From the NCBI GenBank assembly GCA_023397045.1, contig JAEWUR010000691.1, forward strand, positions 1 to 6,096: DNA of 6,096 bases, given 5' to 3'. Every line of letters starts with the position of its first letter. Position 1 is the stretch's first letter. A program made the position numbers and the translations under genes. Below are positions 1 through 5,567 of this stretch, piece after piece. This DNA is from Planctomycetota bacterium (GTDB taxonomy: Bacteria > Planctomycetota > Planctomycetia > Pirellulales > Thermoguttaceae). A model generated the notes under the pieces. It was not told the origin of the DNA, made no database searches, and worked only from the letters and a program-made list of their open reading frames with translations.

Positions 1-1
1 A

Positions 2-625
2 TGGAAGAAACTGCCGACCGACCCCGGCGCGACGTTCGACCGCACCGAAGTGTTCGACGCGGCCGACATCCAGCCGCAAGTCACCTGGGGCACCACGCCC
101 GCGCAAGTTTGCAGCGTCGGCGATCAAGTGCCTAACACGACCGACTTCGCCGACCCGAGCGATCAGAAAATGACCGCCTCGGCCCTGGAATACATGAACT
201 TGAAGCCCGGCACGCCGATCACCGCGATCCCGGTCGAATGCGTGTTTATCGGTTCGTGTACGAATGGCAGGATCGAAGATCTGCGAGCGGCCGCCAAAGT
301 GCTTCGCGGCCATCACGTTGCCAAGGGCGTCCGCGCGATGGTCGTGCCCGGCAGCGGATTGGTCAAGAAACAAGCCGAGACGGAAGGGCTCGACAAGGTT
401 TTTGTCGACGCGGGGATCGAATGGCGCGAGGCCGGTTGCAGCATGTGCCTGGCGATGAATCCCGACAAGCTGGCCCCCGGCGAGCGTTGCGCCGCGACGA
501 GCAACCGAAACTTTGAAGGCCGACAAGGCAAGGGCGGCCGGACCCATCTGGTCTCGCCCGCCATGGCCGCCGCCGCCGCCGTCGCCGGCCATTTCGTCGA
601 CATCCGACAATGGGAGTACCGGTAG
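2..625 (+). CDS. leuC: 3-isopropylmalate dehydratase large subunit LeuC (5'-truncated by window edge)
   Basis: Catalytic subunit of isopropylmalate isomerase, which with LeuD interconverts 2- and 3-isopropylmalate through a dehydrated intermediate in cytoplasmic leucine biosynthesis. The reading frame is open from base 2 and gives 207 residues. This is the C-terminal portion of a protein normally near 465-470 residues, so about 260 residues lie upstream of the window. The fragment shows all three [4Fe-4S] ligands: Cys86 in GSCTNGR, and Cys146 and Cys149 in GCSMC, followed by NPGERC-like, [11 protein letters not shown] and [16 protein letters not shown] stretches typical of bacterial LeuC. The C-terminus (GHFVDIRQW) ends at the family's usual place, so the 3' end is intact. 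A GTG at 50 is internal, not a start. The gene is followed after 11 nt by a small ORF and then, after a gap, by leuD. The identification rests on motif recognition and is essentially certain; only the N-terminus is unseen. Confidence 0.97.
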   Translation, partial: WKKLPTDPGATFDRTEVFDAADIQPQVTWGTTPAQVCSVGDQVPNTTDFADPSDQKMTASALEYMNLKPGTPITAIPVECVFIGSCTNGRIEDLRAAAKVLRGHHVAKGVRAMVVPGSGLVKKQAETEGLDKVFVDAGIEWREAGCSMCLAMNPDKLAPGERCAATSNRNFEGRQGKGGRTHLVSPAMAAAAAVAGHFVDIRQWEYR

Positions 626-630
626 GGAGA
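624..630 (+). promoter_or_regulatory. Shine-Dalgarno site for the 70-aa ORF
   Basis: AGGGAGA overlaps the leuC stop codon and ends six bases before the ATG at 637. It favours this ATG over the in-frame ATG at 610, which lies inside leuC. Most other genes in the window have no comparable site. Confidence 0.6.
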
Positions 631-636
631 CCTGAC

Positions 637-849
637 ATGTCCACCGTTGAAGAAAGACTCCATGCCCTCGAGTCGGCGATGGCCGACGTCCAGCACCGGC
701 TCGGCTCGTCAAACAAGTCTCGCCAATGGCTTGAACAAGTCGCAGGCTCACACGAGAATTGGCCGGAGTTTGAAGACGTTCTTCGTCTTGGGCGCGAGTT
801 CCGCCGAACCGTTGTGGACGCAACAAGCGAACAGAAAGAAGGCGGCTAG
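637..849 (+). CDS. small coiled-coil protein, antitoxin-like (70 aa)
   Basis: A 70-residue acidic protein. Residues 1-22 form a heptad pattern (V4, L8, L11, M15, V18, L22), predicting a short coiled coil. Residues 30-58 read RQWLEQVAGSHENWPEF and then EDVLRLGREFRR. The layout of N-terminal coiled coil, W-L-x-x-x-x-G-S, acidic residues, and a final VLxxGRxxR segment matches, from memory, small proteins common in planctomycetes and cyanobacteria that often sit beside PIN-domain (VapC-like) toxin genes and are presumed antitoxins. No PIN-domain frame follows here; the next 250 bases are non-coding, so if it is an antitoxin it is solitary. The start at 637 is chosen for its ribosome-binding site and because the homologous pattern begins there. 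It is probably co-transcribed with leuC (11-nt gap). The gene is well supported as coding; its function is an inference and could be unrelated to toxin-antitoxin biology. Confidence 0.7.
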   Translation: MSTVEERLHALESAMADVQHRLGSSNKSRQWLEQVAGSHENWPEFEDVLRLGREFRRTVVDATSEQKEGG

Positions 850-888
850 TGGTCTTTCCAATTCAAGTTTGCGAATGGACCGGACATC

Positions 889-937
889 GTAACCCGAAGC
901 GTAAGCGAGGGACAGCCTCGCTTACGCTTCGGGTTAC
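889..937. repeat. dispersed palindromic hairpin repeat (22-bp perfect arms)
   Basis: Bases 889-910 and 916-937 are perfect reverse complements (22 bp) around the 5-base loop GACAG. The core is AACCCGAAGCGTAAGCGAGG. I recall this same core as a high-copy intergenic repeat in Pirellula-type planctomycetes, where it generates spurious peptides containing NPKRKRG; the frame starting at 849 encodes exactly that peptide. The hairpin would be very stable in RNA, but no T-run follows (CATTCTG), so it is not a standard intrinsic terminator. It may act as an mRNA 3'-end stabiliser or transcription attenuator for the leuC unit; this is inference. Confidence 0.85.
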
Positions 938-1078
938 CATTCTGTCGCACCGAACCTCCACTAATAACGACGATCTGGATAGGCCACTAGTCGTGTACGA
1001 AAAGATTCCCGGGTTGAAGGTTGAGGATTGGACCTTGCCTCACCGTTCTTCCCGTCCACGTTGAAATTTGTCGGTCTC

Positions 1079-1099
1079 TAGCCCCTAACCCCTAGTTCC
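1079..1099. repeat. imperfect heptamer repeat TAGCCCC/TAACCCC/TAGTTCC
   Basis: Three consecutive 7-base units (1079-1085, 1086-1092, 1093-1099), the last degenerate, end four bases before the leuD start codon. They replace any Shine-Dalgarno sequence. The complementary strand is G-rich. I recall similar C-rich TAGCCCC strings in intergenic DNA of planctomycetes, but no function. Confidence 0.5.
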
Positions 1100-1103
1100 C
1101 AAC

Positions 1104-1697
1104 ATGCGTCCCTTCACCGTCCATACCGGCTTGGTCGCTCCGATGGATCGATCCAACGTCGACACCGATCAAATCATCCCCAAGCAGTTCCTCAAACGGA
1201 TCGAGCGGACCGGGTTCGGTCAGTTCCTGTTCTTCGATTGGCGATTTCTGGACAACGGCCAGCCGAATCCCGAGTTCATCTTGAATCGTCCGCAGTATGC
1301 CGGCGCAAGCATCTTGCTGGCGCGGCGCAACTTCGGTTGCGGTTCGAGCCGCGAGCATGCGCCCTGGGCGTTGGAGGATTACGGGTTCCGAGTCATCCTC
1401 GCGCCTAGCTTTGCCGACATTTTTTACAACAACTGCTTCAAGAACGGCATGTTGCCGATCAAGCTCGACGAGGCGGTGATCGACGACCTGTTCGCCCGCG
1501 CCGCGGCCACCCCCGGCTACAAGCTGACGGTCGATCTTGAAAAGGGAGCCATCACCGACGACGCCGGGCTTGCGCTGACCTTCACCATTGACGACTTCCG
1601 CCGCCACTGCCTGCTGAACGGTTTGGATGACATCGGCCTGACGCTCGAACACGAGCCGGAGATTGCGGCCTACGAATTAGCGCACAACATTGCATGA
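1104..1697 (+). CDS. leuD: 3-isopropylmalate dehydratase small subunit LeuD
   Basis: Small subunit of isopropylmalate isomerase; it supplies the swivelling domain that closes over the active site of the LeuC [4Fe-4S] subunit in leucine biosynthesis. At 197 residues it has the usual length of the bacterial long-form LeuD. Diagnostic stretches are [14 protein letters not shown] (18-31), FLFFDWRF (41-48), [15 protein letters not shown] (76-90), [13 protein letters not shown] (103-115) and [14 protein letters not shown] (168-181), all in family order. The start at 1104 gives the standard N-terminus ([22 protein letters not shown]) without extension; there is no Shine-Dalgarno sequence, only the C-rich heptamer repeat. 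It is separated from leuC by an extra small gene and a repeat-bearing gap, whereas leuC and leuD are commonly adjacent. Its stop overlaps the bioB start by four bases. The protein looks complete, with no missing key residue. Confidence 0.97.
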   Translation: MRPFTVHTGLVAPMDRSNVDTDQIIPKQFLKRIERTGFGQFLFFDWRFLDNGQPNPEFILNRPQYAGASILLARRNFGCGSSREHAPWALEDYGFRVILAPSFADIFYNNCFKNGMLPIKLDEAVIDDLFARAAATPGYKLTVDLEKGAITDDAGLALTFTIDDFRRHCLLNGLDDIGLTLEHEPEIAAYELAHNIA

Positions 1698-2707
1698 CAA
1701 CACCCCTGAACGCGCATTTTCCGATTATCGCCCCATCGTGCCGTTGGTGTGAGCTGGCCGAGCGCGTGCTCGACGGTCATCGACTGACGCCCGAGCAAGG
1801 TCTGGCCGTCCTGTCGACAAACGACGAGGAGCTGCTCGACCTGTTGGTGGCGTCCTATCGCGTGCGCCATTTCTATTTTGGCAACACGGTCCACCTGAAT
1901 TTCCTGATCAATGCCAAGAGCGGACATTGCGGCGAGGATTGCGGCTACTGCTCGCAATCGAAAGTGTCCACGGCCGACATCCCGCAGTATCCGTTGGTCA
2001 GCCCCGAGGACATCCTCGAAGGCGCCCGGATCGCCGCCGAACGCAAGGCCCGAACCTACTGCACGGTCATCTCCGGCCGGTCGCCGTCGGATCGCGATTT
2101 CGACGTGCTGGCCAAGGTCGTGCCCGAAATCAAGAAGAACTACAACCTGAAGGTCTGCCTGTCGCCGGGCTTGCTCTCATCGGAACAGGCCGTGCGATTG
2201 AAGGCCTGCGGCGTCGATCGGATCAATCACAACCTGAACACCAGCCGCCGCTTCTATCCGCAGATCTGCACAACCCACAGCTATGAAGACCGCCTGTCGA
2301 CGCTTCGCGCGGTCCGCGCCGCGGGCTTGGAGATCTGCTCGGGCGGCATCGTCGGCATGGGCGAACAGCCCGCCGACGTCGTCGATCTGGCCCTGCAACT
2401 CGGCGAGCTTGAGGTCGAGGCCCTGCCGATCAATTTCCCGCTGCCGATCGCCGGCACCGCGTTGGAAGGCATTGGCCGGTTGAATCCCCGCTACTGCCTG
2501 AAGGTCCTGGCGCTGTTCCGACTGACCAATCCCCAGTGCGAACTGCGGATCGCCGCCGGCCGCGAGCTGCACCTCGGCCCGTTGCAGCCAATGGGTCTCT
2601 ATCCCGCCAATTCGATCTTCGTCGGCGACTATCTGACCGCCAAGGGCCAACCGCCCGAAGAAGACTACCGAATGATCGAGGCGCTCGGATTCGAAATCGT
2701 CACCTAA
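1694..2707 (+). CDS. bioB: biotin synthase BioB
   Basis: Radical SAM enzyme that inserts sulfur between C6 and C9 of dethiobiotin, the last step of biotin synthesis. The 337 residues match the usual length. The [4Fe-4S]/SAM motif is Cys79-x3-Cys83-x2-Cys86 ([13 protein letters not shown]). The second, sacrificial [2Fe-2S] cluster has all expected ligands: Cys123 (RTYCTV), Cys155 (LKVCLSPG), Cys215 ([12 protein letters not shown]) and Arg290 (IAAGREL). The substrate loop reads INHNLNTS (177-184), with Asn where E. coli BioB has Asp; from memory the Bacillus-type enzymes share this Asn, as well as the C-terminal pattern [19 protein letters not shown] (297-315). An N-terminal helical region (15-60) precedes the barrel. 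ATGA at 1694-1697 joins it to leuD, implying translational coupling and a shared transcript. No other bio genes are in the window. The start is fixed by the overlap and normal length. Confidence 0.97.
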   Translation: MTTPLNAHFPIIAPSCRWCELAERVLDGHRLTPEQGLAVLSTNDEELLDLLVASYRVRHFYFGNTVHLNFLINAKSGHCGEDCGYCSQSKVSTADIPQYPLVSPEDILEGARIAAERKARTYCTVISGRSPSDRDFDVLAKVVPEIKKNYNLKVCLSPGLLSSEQAVRLKACGVDRINHNLNTSRRFYPQICTTHSYEDRLSTLRAVRAAGLEICSGGIVGMGEQPADVVDLALQLGELEVEALPINFPLPIAGTALEGIGRLNPRYCLKVLALFRLTNPQCELRIAAGRELHLGPLQPMGLYPANSIFVGDYLTAKGQPPEEDYRMIEALGFEIVT

Positions 2708-2726
2708 CAAAAACAGAAGAAAAAAA

Positions 2727-2854
2727 TCACCGCCGAGGACGCAGAGAAGAGAGTTGATATTCATAATTCTTTCTTCTTCTCTTCGTGAACTTCGTGTCCT
2801 TCGTGGATCCCTCGTAAAAAATCCTCCCTGCGTCCTCCGCGTCCTCTGGGTGAC
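2727..2854. repeat. dispersed repeat with 9-bp periodicity and inverted arms
   Basis: Fills the gap after bioB. Three tandem 9-base units CTTCGTGNN lie at 2781-2807, and three CTGCGTCCT-like units at 2828-2854. The left end GAGGACGCAG (2735-2744) is the exact reverse complement of CTGCGTCCTC (2828-2837), extendable by three pairs past one mismatch. An inner stem pairs GAAGAGA (2746-2752) with TCTCTTC (2778-2784). I recall closely similar sequence as a widespread intergenic repeat in several bacterial phyla, giving spurious peptides such as EDAEDAG and TKDTKFTK; those peptides appear here on the minus strand. It could form a long imperfect hairpin at the 3' end of the bioB transcript. No function is established to my knowledge. 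Confidence 0.75.
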
Positions 2855-2878
2855 CATTTCCCATCACTTCAGGCCTGC

Positions 2879-2908
2879 TTGTCTTGTTTCGTGATTTCAT
2901 GCTAGACT
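2879..2908 (+). promoter_or_regulatory. possible promoter of the sigma gene, near-leaderless
   Basis: TTGTCT (2879-2884) and TAGACT (2903-2908), 18 bases apart, each match four of six bases of the housekeeping -35 and -10 consensus. Initiation six to eight bases after the -10 would fall at about 2914-2916, on or next to the ATG at 2916, implying a leaderless or nearly leaderless mRNA. This fits the absence of a Shine-Dalgarno sequence. A palindrome CAGGCCTG (2870-2877) sits just upstream. The assignment is tentative because planctomycete promoters need not follow this consensus. Confidence 0.3.
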
Positions 2909-2915
2909 GTGGCCC

Positions 2916-3554
2916 ATGAGCGACGGCCAATCGGTGCGGTTCTCGTCACTAATCGAAGGCGCTCGGCAGGGCGATGCCGAGTGCCGCGAGCGTTTGTTCG
3001 CGCTGTGTCGCTCCTATCTCGGTTTTGCAGCCCGGGCGCAGATCGAAACGTGGCTTCGCCGCAAGGTCGACGCCTCCGATCTCGTTCAGGAAACCATGCT
3101 CGAGGCCTATCGCGATTTCGAGCGTTTCGACGGCCACACTGAACAGGAATGGCTGGCTTGGCTGCGGAAGATTCTGGCGCACAACGCGGCCGATTTCGTC
3201 CGGCACTATCGCGGCACGGCCAAACGCGCCGCCGGCCGCGAGATCCCGTTTCGCGATCCGGCCGACAGCCAATCGCCCGGCGCGCCCGAACCCGCCGCAC
3301 AGCAGCCGACGCCCAGCCAGGAGTTTTTGCTGTTCGACACCGAGCTTCAAGTCTCGGCCGCGCTGGCCGACCTTCCGCCCGACTATCAGGAAGTGATCGT
3401 GCTGCGCAACCTCGAACGGCTCCCGTTCAACGAGGTCGCCGAACGCATGAATCGCACCCGACCGGCCGTCCAAATGCTCTGGATGCGCGCCATCCGCAAA
3501 CTCCAGGAGACGATGGAAGAGAATGACGAAGGTCGAAATTCAAATGACGAATGA
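2916..3554 (+). CDS. ECF-type RNA polymerase sigma factor, planctomycete-specific subfamily
   Basis: Alternative sigma factor of 212 residues. Region 2 spans about 21-98: GDAECRERLFALCRSYL, then the hallmark KVDASDLVQETMLEAYRDFERFDG and EWLAWLRKILAHNAADFVRHYRG. A Pro/Ala/Gln-rich linker (111-137) leads to region 4 at about 143-198 (ALADLPPDYQEVIVLRNLE, then the helix-turn-helix FNEVAERMNRTRPAVQMLWMRAIRKL). The region 2 pattern matches, from memory, the Planctomycetaceae-specific sigma-70 subfamily 1 (TIGR02984). Such genes are commonly followed by a Ser/Thr kinase, as here, and lack a dedicated anti-sigma factor, suggesting control by phosphorylation; that is inference. No Shine-Dalgarno sequence precedes the ATG. 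The last residues (about NDEGRNSNDE) and the stop come from a dispersed repeat starting near 3522, so the native C-terminus has probably been replaced; the fold itself ends before it. Confidence 0.92.
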   Translation: MSDGQSVRFSSLIEGARQGDAECRERLFALCRSYLGFAARAQIETWLRRKVDASDLVQETMLEAYRDFERFDGHTEQEWLAWLRKILAHNAADFVRHYRGTAKRAAGREIPFRDPADSQSPGAPEPAAQQPTPSQEFLLFDTELQVSAALADLPPDYQEVIVLRNLERLPFNEVAERMNRTRPAVQMLWMRAIRKLQETMEENDEGRNSNDE

Positions 3555-3650
3555 AATTCAAATGTCGAAGCACGAAACGCTCGAACACCGCACGCTTCGA
3601 CATTCGGATTTCGTCATTTCTTCGACATTTGACTTTCGACATTCGTCATT
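3522..3650. repeat. nested palindromic repeat overlapping the sigma gene 3' end
   Basis: Two nested perfect inverted pairs: AATGACGAATG at 3543-3553 with 3640-3650 (11 bp), and TCAAATGTCGAAG at 3558-3570 with 3620-3632 (13 bp). Related short words (AATGACGAA, TTCGACATT, TTTCGTCATT) recur throughout. I recall this word set as a dispersed intergenic repeat in planctomycetes and other bacteria that yields spurious peptides such as FVIRISSF. It provides the sigma stop codon (3552-3554) and an accidental ATGA that opens a false N-terminal extension of the kinase frame. As RNA it could fold into one long interrupted hairpin between the two cistrons. Confidence 0.75.
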
Positions 3651-3697
3651 CCCCGATGTGCTCATCTGTCTTCTTCCACGGTTCCGTTTCCACTTTC

Positions 3698-5305
3698 ATG
3701 CCTGACCCTCAAGAGACCAACGACGCGGCCGACCTGCTCGACGCCTATCTCGTCGAGTTGCAGGCGGGCGGACGCCCGAATCGGGATGCGATCCTGAAAG
3801 ACCATCCCGAGCTGGCCTCGGCGCTCGATTGCCTCGACGCGCTCGAAAAGATCGCCCCGGCCGATTCCGTCGCCGCGCCGTCGGCCGTTGATCCGCTGCC
3901 GCGCGACTTCGGGCCCTATGAACTGCTCCGCGAGATCGGTCGCGGCGGCATGGGCGTCGTCTATGAAGCGCGACAAAAGGACCTCGACCGATCCGTCGCC
4001 CTGAAAATGATCCTCGCCGGACACCTCGCCTCGCCCGAACTGGTTCGCCGGTTCCAGGCCGAAGCCAAAGCCGCCGCACGGATGCACCACTCGAACATCG
4101 TCCACATCCACGACGTCGGACAACTCAATGGCCAGGACTTCTTCGTCATGGAATGGATCGACGGCCAAAACCTCGGCGAACGAATCGCCAAGGGCCCCGT
4201 CAATCCCGCCGACGCCGTCCGATGGTTGACCAAAGTCGCCCGAGCGGTCGAACACCTGCACAAGCAAGGCCTGATCCATCGCGACCTGAAACCCTCGAAC
4301 ATCCTGCTCGACGCCGATGAGCAACCGTTCGTCACCGACTTCGGCCTGGCCAAGGTTTTTCTGAACTCCGGCTCGGAAATGACCGCCACGGGCATCGTCG
4401 CCGGCACGCCAAGTTACATGGCACCCGAACAGGCCTCGGGCCGACGCGCCGAGATTGGCCCGGCGACCGACGTCTACAGCCTTGGCGCAATCCTGTACGA
4501 ATTGCTGACCGGCCGCCCGCCGTTCCGGGCCGAGACGCCGTTGGATACGTTGATGGACGTCCTCGGCACCGACCCGCCGACGCCCCGGTCGCTCAACCCG
4601 CGCATCCCGCGCGGCCTCGAACTGATCTGCATGAAATGCCTGGCCAAAGACCCGCAGCAGCGATACGCCTCGGCCCAGATGTTGGCCGACGAGCTGGATC
4701 GTTTCGCCCGCGGCGAGGCACTCCAGGTCCGACCGCCCTCGCCGGCGCAGCGATTCTTGAGTTGGACGCGGCGGCAGCCCGCTCTAGCCTCGCGTCTGGG
4801 GGTGTTGGCGCTTTTTTATGCGGTCGAAACGGCCAACTATTTCACCGGCGTGGTCGATGGCCCCTCGCATCGCGACGCCTCGATCGTCGTTGCGCTCTGG
4901 ATCCTCGCCTCGGTCGCCTGCCAGCAGTTGCTCGGAAGCCGGCGATGGTCGATCCCTGCCTGCTTCGTCTGGGGCACGCTCGACTCGGTCGCCCTGTTCG
5001 CGGTTCTGCGCATCTTCTACGGCGCCGCCAGTTCCCTGATCGTCGGCTATCCGCTGATCATCGCGGCCTCCGGCCTATGGTTTCGGGTGCGCTACGTTTG
5101 GTTCATGACCCTCCTCTCGCTGGTGTCCTATGGCGTCCTGATCGTCGATTTTTACCACTGGCGGCCCGAACTGCACGAAGGGATGTACGCCGGCATGGAT
5201 CGCCACGTGATTTTCGCGCTTTCGTTGGTCGTCATGGGCGCGTTGGTCAGCTACCTGGTCCAGCGAGTCCGCGTTTTGAGCAGTTTTTACGGCCGTCCAC
5301 TCTAA
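3698..5305 (+). CDS. membrane-anchored Ser/Thr protein kinase (PknB-like) with C-terminal multi-TM domain
   Basis: Hanks-type kinase of 535 residues. Residues 6-55 form a helical N-terminal region (ADLLDAYLVELQAGGRPNRDAILKDHPEL) typical of planctomycete kinases. The catalytic domain (about 74-335) has the glycine loop GRGGMG (81-86), Lys103, Glu122 in helix C, HRDLKPSN (194-201; Asp196, Asn201), DFG (214-216), TPSYMAPEQ (237-245), Asp258 and a C-lobe Arg322. All catalytic residues are present, so it should be active. A linker (RPPSPAQRFLSWTRRQPALA) leads to about six hydrophobic segments near 367-384, 394-412, 419-441, 444-463, 466-486 and 503-523, ending in a short basic tail. The kinase should face the cytoplasm, with the membrane part as possible sensor. 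The start at 3698 is preferred over 3551 because the extra 49 residues are encoded by the palindromic repeat and unrelated sequence; an ATG at 3656 is also possible. There is no Shine-Dalgarno sequence. It lies 143 nt after the sigma gene, its likely partner. Confidence 0.9.
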   Translation: MPDPQETNDAADLLDAYLVELQAGGRPNRDAILKDHPELASALDCLDALEKIAPADSVAAPSAVDPLPRDFGPYELLREIGRGGMGVVYEARQKDLDRSVALKMILAGHLASPELVRRFQAEAKAAARMHHSNIVHIHDVGQLNGQDFFVMEWIDGQNLGERIAKGPVNPADAVRWLTKVARAVEHLHKQGLIHRDLKPSNILLDADEQPFVTDFGLAKVFLNSGSEMTATGIVAGTPSYMAPEQASGRRAEIGPATDVYSLGAILYELLTGRPPFRAETPLDTLMDVLGTDPPTPRSLNPRIPRGLELICMKCLAKDPQQRYASAQMLADELDRFARGEALQVRPPSPAQRFLSWTRRQPALASRLGVLALFYAVETANYFTGVVDGPSHRDASIVVALWILASVACQQLLGSRRWSIPACFVWGTLDSVALFAVLRIFYGAASSLIVGYPLIIAASGLWFRVRYVWFMTLLSLVSYGVLIVDFYHWRPELHEGMYAGMDRHVIFALSLVVMGALVSYLVQRVRVLSSFYGRPL

Positions 5306-5465
5306 AACACAAAAAGACACCACCCGTTCGAGGTATCCCAGCACTCAAACATCCCCGAAATCGCCCTGCGTCAGGGCTTGTCGAACGCTAATCGTTGTGG
5401 TAGCCTTATAGGCTTGGGTGCTGGAGGTGGCGAATCGCCGTAAGTATTTGCCCAACAAAGCACTT
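5306..5465. other. non-coding gap between kinase and tRNA-Thr
   Basis: A 160-base stretch without a credible gene. It holds the hairpin at 5363-5377, a smaller one at 5403-5414 (AGCCT/AGGCT), and a tiny one at 5429-5439 (GGCG/CGCC). No consensus promoter for the tRNA is convincing; TAAGTAT at 5441-5447 is the only weak -10-like element and has no well-spaced -35. Confidence 0.5.
5363..5377 (+). terminator. weak hairpin, possible terminator after the kinase
   Basis: GCCCTG (5363-5368) pairs perfectly with CAGGGC (5372-5377) around the loop CGT, followed by TTGT. The stem is GC-rich but short, and there is no real T-run, so termination here is uncertain. Confidence 0.3.
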
Positions 5466-5539
5466 GCCAGCGTAGCTTCAATCGGCAGAGCACCGCATTC
5501 GTAATGCGGGGGTTAAGGGTTCGACTCCCTTCGCTGGCT
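5466..5539 (+). tRNA. tRNA-Thr (anticodon CGT)
   Basis: The cloverleaf is clear. The acceptor stem GCCAGCG (5466-5472) pairs with CGCTGGC (5532-5538), with discriminator T at 5539. The anticodon stem CCGCA/TGCGG (5493-5497, 5505-5509) encloses loop TTCGTAA, giving anticodon CGT (5500-5502), which reads ACG. The five-base variable loop is 5510-5514. The T arm is AAGGG/CCCTT around TTCGACT. CCA is not encoded. The D arm is odd: GCTT (5475-5478), a nine-base loop, and GAGC (5488-5491). The usual form would be GCTC-AATCGGCA-GAGC, so one extra T (5477 or 5478) seems inserted. Either a T-G pair closes the stem and A14 is displaced, or a T is bulged and C5479 pairs with G5488. Everything else is intact, so the gene is probably functional. 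Confidence 0.93.
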
Positions 5540-5567
5540 CTTCATCGGCAAAATCACCAAGAAATTC

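Larger units (their letters stand above)
850..1103. other. non-coding gap between the 70-aa ORF and leuD
   Basis: A 254-base gap. It holds the 889-937 hairpin and the 1079-1099 heptamer repeat. A 7-bp inverted pair, CTAGTGG at 846-852 and CCACTAG at 984-990, brackets the hairpin. The frame 849-1064 is open but consists of repeat-derived peptide and low-complexity sequence with no family signal, so I do not call it. No convincing promoter or ribosome-binding site for leuD is visible, so leuD may still depend on transcription from upstream of leuC. Confidence 0.6.

Noticed and set aside
889..937. Hairpin as an intrinsic terminator
   Set aside because: No T-run follows the stem, and the sequence matches a dispersed repeat rather than a gene-specific terminator.
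849..1064. 71-residue open frame between the small ORF and leuD
   Set aside because: Much of its peptide (RNPKRKRGTASLTLRVT) is a translation of the palindromic repeat, and the remainder shows no family pattern or ribosome-binding site.
1092..1652. 186-residue minus-strand frame opposite leuD
   Set aside because: It mirrors the leuD coding strand in a GC-rich genome, has no recognisable domain, and leuD is unmistakable.
2781..2854. 9-bp periodic units as a possible CRISPR array
   Set aside because: The units are 9 bases, directly abutting and without spacers, and there are no cas genes.
2177..2857. 226-residue minus-strand frame opposite bioB
   Set aside because: It is antisense to conserved bioB codons, and its N-terminus is the translated 9-bp repeat (RTRRTQGG, STKDTKFTK-like).
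2949..3473. 174-residue minus-strand frame opposite the sigma gene
   Set aside because: It is a shadow of the sigma reading frame, with no domain or start signal.
3551..3697. N-terminal extension of the kinase from the ATG at 3551
   Set aside because: The 49 added residues are encoded by the palindromic repeat and a non-conserved stretch; the family-like N-terminus begins at 3698.
4636..5391. 251-residue plus-strand frame overlapping the kinase
   Set aside because: It is an Arg/Pro/Ala-rich shadow in another frame of the kinase, whose motifs and membrane segments are clear.
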